Origin: Alkalimonas cellulosilytica
GTDB lineage: Bacteria > Pseudomonadota > Gammaproteobacteria > Enterobacterales > Alteromonadaceae
Direction: 5' to 3'
Length of the DNA: 64,000 bases
NCBI RefSeq assembly: GCF_036325985.1
Contig: NZ_JAUHLI010000005.1
Span: 124,001 to 188,000, forward strand
Part shown: in pieces, positions 7,379 to 15,116 of the stretch
How positions within the stretch are numbered: the first letter of the stretch is position 1
Layout: each line of letters opens with the position of its first letter
The notes under the pieces: model-generated
Told to the model about the DNA's origin: nothing
Seen by the model: only the letters and a program-made list of their open reading frames with translations
Database searches by the model: none
Position numbers and translations under genes: made by a program

Positions 7379-8870
7379 AACTAAACTCCCGCTCCACAAT
7401 CAATTTGCTCCAGCTGAGTGGGCTAATCTCAGTACCAGCAAGCAATCCCATCAGCACAATCAACAGTGCCGTGACCACAGGTGGCAACAGCAGCATCCAG
7501 TGCGTTTCAAAACGCTTTGACAGCTGCTTCGGAGCGGGAAAATTGCCGGCAGGAAGACACCAGATGCGATAAATCAGCGGCAGAAAATACATCGCATTGA
7601 GTGCACTGGAGGTCAGCAGCACCAACAGTACCAGCGGATAGCCCGCCTCCAGTGCCCCGCTGGCCAAATACCATTTGCTGATCATGCCGGCTGTAGCCGG
7701 CAGCCCTATCATACCGCAGGCCCCCAGCGTAAAAGCCATGCTGCTAAGCGGCATACGCCGTCCTACGCCGTTTAGCTCACGAATTTTATGAATGCCCAAA
7801 GTTTCGGCAAAGTTACCGGCACAGAAAAACAGCGTGATTTTCATCACGCCCTGATGCACCAAATGCACCAGCCCCCCCACAGCCGCCACCGGCCCGAGCA
7901 TCGCCACCCCCAAAGTGACATAAGACACCTGACTGACGGTCGAGTAGGCCAACCGGCGTTTTAGGTCCTGCTGCTGCAAAGCGCGCCAGGAGCCATACAA
8001 AATGGTAGCAGAGGCCAGCAACACCAGTGGCCAGGTCAGATCCAGCTGCTGCATCACCTCGACGCCAAAGACATCGTACACCACCCGCACAATGCCAAAA
8101 GCACCGGCTTTGACCACAGCCACCGCATGCAATAACGCACTGACCGGTGCAGGTGCCACCATGGCCTCAGGCAGCCAGCCATGCAGTGGCAACAAGGCTG
8201 CTTTCACTCCAAGCCCGGTGATCAGCAACACAAAGGCCAGCATCAACAAGCCACTGTGCTCAGCCAGTAAAGGGCTTAAATAGCCCCCCGGCATAAACAC
8301 CGGGCTGCCAGTCAGGCTATGCAATAATGCAGCGCCTAACATCAGCACCACGCCCCCACTGATGGTGTACGCCAGATAGCGCCTGCCAGCTCGAAGCGAC
8401 TCTACCGTACCGCGATGCACCACCAACGGGAAGGTGGCCAACGTCAGTAGTTCGTAAAACAGCACAAAACTGATCAGATTGCCCGACAACGCCAATCCCA
8501 CGGTAGCACTGACGCACAAACTAAAGTAACCAAAGAAACGCGAACGCAGTGGTGAGCCTTCCAGGTAACCAATGGCATACAAGGTCGTCACCAGCCAGAG
8601 CACCGAGGACAAGAGCACAAACTGCAGCGATAACGCATCGCCATGCAGGATAAAAGGGCCACCGGGTAAAAACGGTAATTCAAAGTAATAGTCTTCGCCG
8701 GCTTTGACCCCTTGCCACATCCAGGCCACTAGCAGCAGCTTCAGCAGGACACCGCCAAGGTTCAGCGCGGTGCGCAGTGCAAAGCGATGCTCCGCCAGGC
8801 TAAAAATCAACAAACCTGGCAACAACGAGCTCAGCACAATAAAAACAGGCAACCAGCTATTCCAGTCCAT
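7371..8870 (-). CDS. Mrp-type antiporter, second NuoL/M/N-like subunit
   Basis: 499 residues, polytopic inner-membrane protein of the proton-translocating NADH dehydrogenase M/N/MrpD family. Visible are the conserved glutamate helix (LFYELLTLATFPLVVH), the lysine-bearing core (GVKAALLPLHGWLPEAM, APAPVSALLHAVAVVKAG), and YSTVSQVSYVTLG. It starts 1 bp after the end of the upstream subunit gene and overlaps the next by 8 bp, so it belongs to one tightly packed operon. It would form part of the H+ pathway of a Na+(or K+)/H+ antiporter. Confidence 0.88.
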   Translation of the reverse strand: MDWNSWLPVFIVLSSLLPGLLIFSLAEHRFALRTALNLGGVLLKLLLVAWMWQGVKAGEDYYFELPFLPGGPFILHGDALSLQFVLLSSVLWLVTTLYAIGYLEGSPLRSRFFGYFSLCVSATVGLALSGNLISFVLFYELLTLATFPLVVHRGTVESLRAGRRYLAYTISGGVVLMLGAALLHSLTGSPVFMPGGYLSPLLAEHSGLLMLAFVLLITGLGVKAALLPLHGWLPEAMVAPAPVSALLHAVAVVKAGAFGIVRVVYDVFGVEVMQQLDLTWPLVLLASATILYGSWRALQQQDLKRRLAYSTVSQVSYVTLGVAMLGPVAAVGGLVHLVHQGVMKITLFFCAGNFAETLGIHKIRELNGVGRRMPLSSMAFTLGACGMIGLPATAGMISKWYLASGALEAGYPLVLLVLLTSSALNAMYFLPLIYRIWCLPAGNFPAPKQLSKRFETHWMLLLPPVVTALLIVLMGLLAGTEISPLSWSKLIVEREFSYD

Positions 8871-8871
8871 C

Positions 8872-10290
8872 TCAGCCTCCCAGCCAGCTCAGCAGTGTTC
8901 CACTGGCAAAAGCCAGCATCCAGACCAGCAAGGCAGGCAACAGTGCCAACCACTGCGGCAACAAGGCAGGGGCAAAATCAGGACTTACCGGCCTGGCGCG
9001 GTTAAAGGCCAGCACCACCAAACGAAAGATATAAGCTGCAGAAAGTAAGGTACCGGCCAGGATCACCGGCAACAGCCACCACAATTGGCTGTGGTGCCAT
9101 AACGGCAGCAGCAAGTGCCATTTCGCCACAAAGCCACCACTTGGTGGCAGGCCAATCAGGCTACCGCCCGCCACCGCCACGGCAAACATGGCCAACGGCA
9201 TGGTCTGGCTGGCACCGCGGAAGGTGCTGAGCCGTTTTCCACCCAGCCGCAGCTGCATTTCCCCCACAGCCAAGAAGGTGGATGTTTTGGCCAGGGCATG
9301 CGCCAGTACAAAGAGAAAGAGTGCCTGGGTAAAGGCCGGATCGTTAAGCTGCAGTATCAAGCCAAGTGCCAGCAAACCATAGCCCAACTGGGCCACGGTC
9401 GAATAAGCCACCATCACCTTGGCGTAAGGGGTCCGAAGCGCCGACCAACCACCTGCCAACAGCGCCATACTGCCAGTAAGCAAGAACAACCAGCTGCCAG
9501 TGACAGCCAGCTCAGGGCCGGCCAACTGACTCCAGATCATATAGAGCATAAAGAGCGGCCCTTTTACCACCAGCGCCGACAACAAAGCACTGACCGGAGC
9601 CGGTGCAGCCGCATGGGCAGCGGGCAGCCAGATATGCAGGGGCCACAGCGCTGCTTTGAGCATCAGGCCTGCCGTGAGCAACCAGAGCGCCAGCCGGTGA
9701 TCGACCGGCTGCTCGCTGACAGCAACGGCAAGTTGCGGTACATCCAGCCAGCCATAGTGACCATAGAGCAGTGCGACACCCAGCAAATAGCACAAGGAGG
9801 CAGCCAGCGACAACATCAGATAGCGCATGGCGGCTTGCAACGCCTTTTTGCCACTGAGTAACACCAGAGCCACAGCTGCCAGACCAAGCAACTCCAGTGT
9901 GACATACCAGTTAAACAAATCAACCGACAAGAACAAGGACGATAACGCCGCCTGCAACAAGGCCGATAACGGCCAGAAATCTGACGATAAGCCAGCATCG
10001 CGCCACTGGCTCAAACTGTAACTGGTGACCAGGCTATGGATCAGCGCCGTCATCAGCAGCAACAAAGCGGAGAGCTCGTTGAGTTGCCAGCGAATGGCAA
10101 GGCCAGTCTGCCAGCCTCCCAACTGCATAGTAGCGGGCCCAGCAGTCACCACCTGCCACAAAGCCGCCAACGCCAGCAGCAGGCTGAACAAAGTACTCAG
10201 CCATACCAGCCAGGCGGCCTGACGGCGCCAGCACAAGGCCAGTACAGCAGCGAACAGTGGCACCAATACTGCCGCCAGAGCATAATTCAT
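8872..10290 (-). CDS. mrpD: Mrp-type antiporter subunit D (first NuoL/M/N-like subunit)
   Basis: 472 residues with about 14 membrane helices. It carries the family residues: Glu in NWYVTLELLGLAAVAL, and Lys in LKAALWPLHIWLPAAHA and SALLSALVVKGPLF. The YSTVAQLGYGLLALG segment follows. In position, directly after the MrpC gene with a 4-bp overlap, it corresponds to MrpD/MnhD. MrpD-type subunits are essential for Na+/H+ exchange in characterised Mrp complexes. Which of the three D-like subunits is the true functional MrpD is inferred from gene order only. Confidence 0.87.
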   Translation of the reverse strand: MNYALAAVLVPLFAAVLALCWRRQAAWLVWLSTLFSLLLALAALWQVVTAGPATMQLGGWQTGLAIRWQLNELSALLLLMTALIHSLVTSYSLSQWRDAGLSSDFWPLSALLQAALSSLFLSVDLFNWYVTLELLGLAAVALVLLSGKKALQAAMRYLMLSLAASLCYLLGVALLYGHYGWLDVPQLAVAVSEQPVDHRLALWLLTAGLMLKAALWPLHIWLPAAHAAAPAPVSALLSALVVKGPLFMLYMIWSQLAGPELAVTGSWLFLLTGSMALLAGGWSALRTPYAKVMVAYSTVAQLGYGLLALGLILQLNDPAFTQALFLFVLAHALAKTSTFLAVGEMQLRLGGKRLSTFRGASQTMPLAMFAVAVAGGSLIGLPPSGGFVAKWHLLLPLWHHSQLWWLLPVILAGTLLSAAYIFRLVVLAFNRARPVSPDFAPALLPQWLALLPALLVWMLAFASGTLLSWLGG

Positions 10291-10559
10291 GCCGACTCCG
10301 ACAACGTTCGGGCCACCAGGGCCAAAGCAAAAGCAGTGGCACTTACAGCCACCACCAGGCCAGTCAGAACCAGTGCATGCAAGACGCCATCGGCTGGTTC
10401 GGTGCGGGCAGCCAGCGTCACCATCACTAAGAAAACGGCTGCGCCCATCAGGTTCAGCGCAATGACCCGCCGTATCAGTTCAGGACCCAGGATCAGACCG
10501 TAGCAACCAATGCCCCATAAAGCCGCGGCTATCAGCAAATACCAATGCACCAGACTCAT
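10287..10559 (-). CDS. mrpC: Mrp-type antiporter subunit C (NuoK-like)
   Basis: 90 residues with three hydrophobic helices, homologous in layout to MrpC/MnhC and NuoK. The pattern GCYGLILGPELIRRVIALNLMGAAVFLVMV contains the characteristic polar residue within a helix and an Asn-rich loop. It overlaps both neighbours by 4 bp. It is an inner-membrane structural and ion-path subunit of the antiporter. Confidence 0.87.
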   Translation of the reverse strand: MSLVHWYLLIAAALWGIGCYGLILGPELIRRVIALNLMGAAVFLVMVTLAARTEPADGVLHALVLTGLVVAVSATAFALALVARTLSESA

Positions 10560-11491
10560 GCACTCAACTCCTTCCGTTCACCGACCACCAACAAGGTCAG
10601 AGTCAGGCCGATTGCCAGGGTGGCACAAAGCTCGATCAACAGAATCAGTCCTTTGGCGAGTGGCAGTGGCCAGCGCAGCCACTGCAATGCTTGCTCCGGC
10701 TGCCAATTCAGCCACACACTGAGCAAGCCAGCCAGCAAAAACGCCAGTACACCAGCTAAAATCAAGGCCCGCACCCACCACATATCGAAACGAAGCGCCG
10801 GCAGTTGACCATTCAGCCGCAGCACTACCAACGCAGCTGCCAGTAAAGCACCGGCCTGAAAAGCGCCACCCGGCGCCGTGGCGCCACGCCAGAGTACAAA
10901 AAAAGCCACCAGCACCAACACCGGCAACAGGCGTATACTCCACTGTCTGGCCAAAGGCCAGTGCTGTAAAGCGGCCGGCTCTGGCGCTGCCACCAAACGG
11001 GTGCCAAGCAATGCCAACAGCAACACCAGCAACTCCAGTAAGGTATCCCAGGCCCGAAAGTTCAGCAGCACCGCCGTAACCAGATGTTCGGTACCACTGC
11101 TACCCAACTGCTCCAACGCTGCCGGCAACTGACTGTGCGCTGGTTGCAGCGGCAGTTGCCACAGGGTCCAGCCAAGTACTGTGCTCATCGCTATGCACAG
11201 CATCAAAGCAGGGAGTCGTTCTACCCTACTAGCGCGTACCGGCGGTGTGATTGCTTTTGGCTGCCTCGCTAAGGCTGAAAACAACAAAGCACCGGTCAGG
11301 CCGGCCCCTATGGCCGCTTCTGCCAGCGCCAAATCGGCGGCTCCCAATCGGGCCCAGGCCAGAGCCAGCATCAAACCAAACACCACATAAAGCATTACCG
11401 CAGCGGCCACCTGCCGGGCCTGTATCGTTGCCAGCGCCAACACCAGCAGCAACACACCAAGCAAAGCATCGAACCAGAAGTCACCGCTCAT
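10556..11491 (-). CDS. Fused MrpA C-terminal (MbhD/MbhE-like) and MrpB subunit
   Basis: 311 residues. Residues about 1-75 resemble the DUF4040/MbhD domain found at the C-terminus of MrpA (AVMLYVVFGLMLALAWARLGAADLALAEAAIG, then TGALLF). Residues about 115-155 resemble the MbhE region (LLNFRAWDTLLELLVLLLALLG). Residues about 175-305 resemble MrpB/MnhB (GAFQAGALLAAALVVLRL, and GLILLIELCATLAIGLTL). No large MrpA NuoL-like domain precedes it. The operon order E-F-G-(A tail+B)-C-D is that of the Mrp part of archaeal Mbh complexes rather than the usual ABCDEFG order. Overlaps of 4 bp on both sides. Confidence 0.78.
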   Translation of the reverse strand: MSGDFWFDALLGVLLLVLALATIQARQVAAAVMLYVVFGLMLALAWARLGAADLALAEAAIGAGLTGALLFSALARQPKAITPPVRASRVERLPALMLCIAMSTVLGWTLWQLPLQPAHSQLPAALEQLGSSGTEHLVTAVLLNFRAWDTLLELLVLLLALLGTRLVAAPEPAALQHWPLARQWSIRLLPVLVLVAFFVLWRGATAPGGAFQAGALLAAALVVLRLNGQLPALRFDMWWVRALILAGVLAFLLAGLLSVWLNWQPEQALQWLRWPLPLAKGLILLIELCATLAIGLTLTLLVVGERKELSA

Positions 11492-11787
11492 TCTGCCGAC
11501 TCCTCTTGGTCCGCTTGCTGGTCACGGCCATACTGGCCAAGCAACTGACAGGAAATGGTGCCCGATAGCATCACCAGCCCCCAGATCAGCAGCATCAGTA
11601 TAAATCGTTGCCAATCTGGCTGCAGCACACCAAGACCCAGCACGATAAAACCAAGCCCCAGCGTGTCGGCCTTCGTCACCGCATGCAGCCGGCTGAATAC
11701 GTCCGGGAAACGCAGTACCCCAAGGCTACCAGCTAAAAAAAACAGCAGGCCCAGGATCAGCAGCACACCACCCAGCCAGGCCATCAT
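11488..11787 (-). CDS. mrpG: Mrp-type antiporter subunit G
   Basis: 99 residues with three membrane helices. The family signature is GVLRFPDVFSRLHAVTKADTLGLGFIVLG, a hallmark of MrpG/MnhG/PhaG. It overlaps mrpF and the fused A/B gene by 4 bp each. It forms part of the small-subunit array of the antiporter in the inner membrane. Confidence 0.92.
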   Translation of the reverse strand: MMAWLGGVLLILGLLFFLAGSLGVLRFPDVFSRLHAVTKADTLGLGFIVLGLGVLQPDWQRFILMLLIWGLVMLSGTISCQLLGQYGRDQQADQEESAE

Positions 11788-12038
11788 TTGCGCTGCTCCT
11801 GCTTTAACCGCTGCACAAAAGCTGCAGGCACCACAGCAGCCAGTAACGCAATGATCAAAGCTACCTCCAGCAAGGCAGGCTGTGCCAACGCCTGAGATAA
11901 CAACAGTAAAATGGCCACCCCACCGCTACCCAGCAACTGAATGGCCAGCAGACGATTGACCAGATCCGGTCCACGCCAGACCCGCCACAGTCCCAGTAGC
12001 ACTGTCAGTAAGATCGCAGCGGCCATTGCCATCAACAT
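11784..12038 (-). CDS. mrpF: Mrp-type antiporter subunit F
   Basis: 84 residues with three membrane helices. It has the MrpF pattern: LWRVWRGPDLVNRLLAIQLLGSGGVAILLLLSQ, containing the RGP-(x)5-R motif, then EVALIIALLAAVVPAAFV. It overlaps mrpE by 7 bp and mrpG by 4 bp. Confidence 0.92.
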   Translation of the reverse strand: MLMAMAAAILLTVLLGLWRVWRGPDLVNRLLAIQLLGSGGVAILLLLSQALAQPALLEVALIIALLAAVVPAAFVQRLKQEQRK

Positions 12039-12556
12039 AGTGGTCGCTCCGCAGCCAGCAACTGGCTTAACCGTTGTTCCAACCTGGCGACACTCTTTTG
12101 CCAGTCGCTGCTGTCCGTTAACAGATGCAGTTCCAGCCAGGCAGCCTCAACGCCCGGCTCATCGGACAAACAACTGCGGCAGACGGTGGTTCCGGGCAAT
12201 AAACTAATTAGGCATGCCAGCATCCGCTGGGAACTTGTTTGTTGCAGCCGGACAGGGTAACGCTGCCAGTTTGGTGCAATCGCAGGGACAGGTTGCAGCG
12301 CACGCCAGGCGACATCAAAGCCTCCCCGCCACATTTCCACCAGAAAATAGCCGATAAAAGCTGGCAGGTGACGCCAGCCTAACCGGAGTAAAGGGGCGGG
12401 CCAGCGCTCCGATAACCAGAGCAGCAATGGAAGTATCATGGCAAAAAACCACCAGCCTTCACCGCTGCTGAGCAGTCCCCACAGCAAGCCATAGAGTACG
12501 GCACGGCACAACAGGCGTTGCAGGCGACTGACTGACGGAGAAGAGATAGGTTGCAT
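12032..12556 (-). CDS. mrpE: Mrp-type antiporter subunit E
   Basis: 174 residues, first gene of the operon. I choose the ATG at 12556 because AAGGA lies 5-6 nt in front of it; a TTG at 12574 is the upstream alternative. Two N-terminal membrane helices (about 10-55) are followed by a cytosolic domain. That domain has the MrpE features GYFLVEMWRGGFDVAWRAL and SLLPGTTVC. The intergenic region to pyrB (12557-12787) must hold the promoter for this operon. A TATAAT is obvious only for the opposite strand. Confidence 0.85.
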   Translation of the reverse strand: MQPISSPSVSRLQRLLCRAVLYGLLWGLLSSGEGWWFFAMILPLLLWLSERWPAPLLRLGWRHLPAFIGYFLVEMWRGGFDVAWRALQPVPAIAPNWQRYPVRLQQTSSQRMLACLISLLPGTTVCRSCLSDEPGVEAAWLELHLLTDSSDWQKSVARLEQRLSQLLAAERPLC

Positions 12557-12676
12557 TGCTGTCCTTAAAGCCAAAGGTTACGCTTTACTGTTTGAAATAA
12601 AAAACAAATCACAATTTATACTATGGGCAAACTCAGTAAAACTCAAACCCGGTATGCGAAAGCCGTATTAACTCAA

Positions 12677-12707
12677 TTCGCCTTTCACCCATGCTATGAC
12701 GTATAAT
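12677..12707 (+). promoter_or_regulatory. Candidate pyrB promoter
   Basis: A perfect -10 hexamer TATAAT lies at 12702-12707, 81 bp before the pyrB start. The best upstream hexamer is TTCGCC at 12677-12682, 19 nt away, which is a poor -35. I see no attenuator-like T-tract hairpin in the leader. Confidence 0.4.
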
Positions 12708-12787
12708 CTGCAGCCAGCAGCAGACTGTCCGGCTAACCTGCATCGCCGCAGTCACCCGTCAACCCGTCAAGTCACAGGCAACAGCAT

Positions 12788-13810
12788 ATGAGCTTCAAAG
12801 GCCAGCATATTCTTTCCGTCAGTCAGTTTGACCGCGATCGCATTCAACAGGTGTTTCAGGTAGCCCGCAGCATGGAGCCCTATGCCAGCCGGCAAAAGCG
12901 TACCAAGGTGCTGGACGGTGCTATTTTGGGCAATTTATTTTTTGAACCCAGCACCCGGACCCGGGTCAGTTTTGGCTGTGCTTTTAATTTGCTGGGGGGC
13001 GAAGTGCGTGAAACCACCGGCATGGAAAGCTCAGCGCTGGCCAAAGGCGAGTCACTGTATGATACCGCCCGGGTGCTCAGCAGCTACAGTGATGTGATTG
13101 CGATGCGTCACCCTCAGTCTGGCTCAGTGGCTGAATTTGCCGAAGGCAGCCGGGTGCCGGTGTTAAATGGTGGCGATGGCGCCAATGAGCACCCAACCCA
13201 GGCACTGCTCGACCTCTTTACCATTGAAAAAGAACTGGCCGCCAGCGGCCAAAGTATCGATGGCATGCACATTGCGATGGTAGGTGATCTCAAATTTGGC
13301 CGCACGGTGCACTCACTGGCCAAACTATTATGCCTGTACAAAAACATTCGTTTTACCCTGATTTCCCCGACCGAGCTGGCGATGCCTGATAGCGTGGTCA
13401 GTGCCATCGAAAACGCCGGTCACAGCATTGAGTTCAGCGATGCACTGGAAGGCAAGCTAGCCGCCGATATTGTCTACCAGACCCGGGTACAGGAAGAACG
13501 CTTTGCCAGCAAAGACGAAGCCAACCTTTATCGCGGCAAGTTCCGGCTCAATCAGGATATTTACACCAAACATTGCAAATCCAACACCGTCATTATGCAT
13601 CCGCTGCCACGCGACTCTCGGCTGGATGCCAATGAGCTTGATAACGATCTGAACCTGAATCCGAATCTGGCCATTTTCCGCCAGGCCGATAATGGCGTGG
13701 TGATCCGGATGGCGCTTTTTGCCTTAACGCTTGGGGTTGAACATCTGGTGACCAGGTACGAGTGCGATGTGCCCTGGTACAGCAACAAATCATCCCTTTC
13801 TCCGCTTTAA
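12788..13810 (+). CDS. pyrB: Aspartate carbamoyltransferase catalytic subunit
   Basis: 340 residues. It condenses carbamoyl phosphate and L-aspartate to N-carbamoyl-L-aspartate, the first committed pyrimidine step, in the cytosol. The carbamoyl-phosphate motif FEPSTRTR is at residues 52-59, HPTQ is at 135-138, and HPLPR is near the C-terminus. It is longer than E. coli PyrB (311), with an extended C-terminus (EHLVTRYECDVPWYSNKSSL). No pyrI regulatory subunit follows; hemL begins 16 bp later. The ribosome binding site is weak (CAGG about 10 nt upstream). Confidence 0.95.
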   Translation: MSFKGQHILSVSQFDRDRIQQVFQVARSMEPYASRQKRTKVLDGAILGNLFFEPSTRTRVSFGCAFNLLGGEVRETTGMESSALAKGESLYDTARVLSSYSDVIAMRHPQSGSVAEFAEGSRVPVLNGGDGANEHPTQALLDLFTIEKELAASGQSIDGMHIAMVGDLKFGRTVHSLAKLLCLYKNIRFTLISPTELAMPDSVVSAIENAGHSIEFSDALEGKLAADIVYQTRVQEERFASKDEANLYRGKFRLNQDIYTKHCKSNTVIMHPLPRDSRLDANELDNDLNLNPNLAIFRQADNGVVIRMALFALTLGVEHLVTRYECDVPWYSNKSSLSPL

Positions 13811-13826
13811 TCTGTAAGGACCCAGC

Positions 13827-15116
13827 ATGAACACATCGAAACAACTGTTTGAACGCGCCCAACACACCATTCCCGGCGGTGTGAACTCACCGGTACGGGC
13901 TTTTAAAAGTGTGGGCGGCACCCCGGTATTTATTGAAAAAGCCGATGGTCCTTATATTTTTGATGTCGATGGCAAGCGCTACATCGATTACATTGGCTCC
14001 TGGGGCCCGATGTTGCTGGGCCACAATCATCCGGCTATTCGCCAGGCGGTGCAGCAGGCTGCAGAACATGGTTTAAGCTTTGGCGCACCCTGCCCGGCAG
14101 AAGTCGAAATGGCCGAGCTGGTCAGTCAGTTAGTGCCCAGCATGGAGATGGTCCGCTTTGTCAGCTCTGGTACCGAAGCCACCATGAGCGCCATCCGGCT
14201 GGCACGCGGCTACACCGGCCGCGATACTATTTTAAAGTTTGAAGGCTGCTACCACGGCCATGCCGACTCCTTGCTGGTCAAAGCCGGCTCTGGCGCCCTG
14301 ACGCTGGGGGTACCCAACTCACCGGGCGTACCGGCCGACTTTGCCAAATACACCCTCACCGCTGAGTTTAATAATTTACAGCAGCTTGAAGCCATTTTTG
14401 CCGAGCGTGGACAAGACATCGCCTGCATCATCGTCGAACCGGTGGCTGGCAATATGAACTGCATTCCACCAGCACCTGGCTTTTTAGAAGGCTTAAGAGC
14501 GCTGTGCGATCAATACGGCAGTGTGCTGATTTTTGATGAAGTCATGACGGGCTTCCGGGTTGCTTTAGGCGGAGCCCAGGCGGTGTATGACGTGCAACCG
14601 GATTTAACTACTTTAGGTAAAATCATCGGTGGCGGCATGCCGGTAGGTGCCTTTGGCGGCAAGCGCGCCATTATGCAACACATCGCGCCAACCGGGCCGG
14701 TGTATCAGGCAGGTACTTTATCGGGTAACCCGCTCGCCATGGCTGCCGGTTTGGCTGCCCTTAACGCCATCCGCCAGCCTGGAGTGTATGAAGCGTTGAC
14801 GGAGAAAACCAGCCAGTTGATCGAGGGTATCAAGGCCGCCGCCGACAAGCATGGCGTGCCCTTGGCGACCACCCAGGTCGGCGGTATGTTTGGCCTGTTT
14901 TTTACCAAAGAGCAAGCCATCAGCAATTTCGCGCAGGCCACCCAGTGCGATATCGAAGCGTTCAAGCAGTTCTTTCATCTGATGCTGAACGAAGGTGTTT
15001 ACCTGGCACCATCTGCCTATGAGGCAGGCTTTTTGTCACTGGCGCACAGCGAGGCCGATCTGGCCGCGACCATAGCCGCAGCCGATCGCAGTTTTGCTAA
15101 ACTGGCAGCGAGCTAA
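13827..15116 (+). CDS. hemL: Glutamate-1-semialdehyde 2,1-aminomutase
   Basis: 429 residues, the usual length. This PLP enzyme converts glutamate-1-semialdehyde to 5-aminolevulinate, an early step of tetrapyrrole synthesis. The PLP lysine is Lys265 in TTLGKIIGGGMPVGAFGG. Other family segments are HTIPGGVNSPVRAF at the N-terminus, SSGTEATMSAIRLARG and YHGHADSLL. TAAGGA (13815-13820) provides a strong ribosome binding site. With 16 bp after pyrB, the two are probably cotranscribed. The 3' end overlaps the convergent regulator gene by 4 bp. Confidence 0.97.
   Translation: MNTSKQLFERAQHTIPGGVNSPVRAFKSVGGTPVFIEKADGPYIFDVDGKRYIDYIGSWGPMLLGHNHPAIRQAVQQAAEHGLSFGAPCPAEVEMAELVSQLVPSMEMVRFVSSGTEATMSAIRLARGYTGRDTILKFEGCYHGHADSLLVKAGSGALTLGVPNSPGVPADFAKYTLTAEFNNLQQLEAIFAERGQDIACIIVEPVAGNMNCIPPAPGFLEGLRALCDQYGSVLIFDEVMTGFRVALGGAQAVYDVQPDLTTLGKIIGGGMPVGAFGGKRAIMQHIAPTGPVYQAGTLSGNPLAMAAGLAALNAIRQPGVYEALTEKTSQLIEGIKAAADKHGVPLATTQVGGMFGLFFTKEQAISNFAQATQCDIEAFKQFFHLMLNEGVYLAPSAYEAGFLSLAHSEADLAATIAAADRSFAKLAAS

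Noticed and set aside
9115..9861. 248-codon plus-strand ORF inside mrpD
   Set aside because: Antisense to a clear membrane protein gene; its composition (Gln/His/Arg-rich) is that of a reversed hydrophobic gene, and it has no ribosome binding site or known motif.
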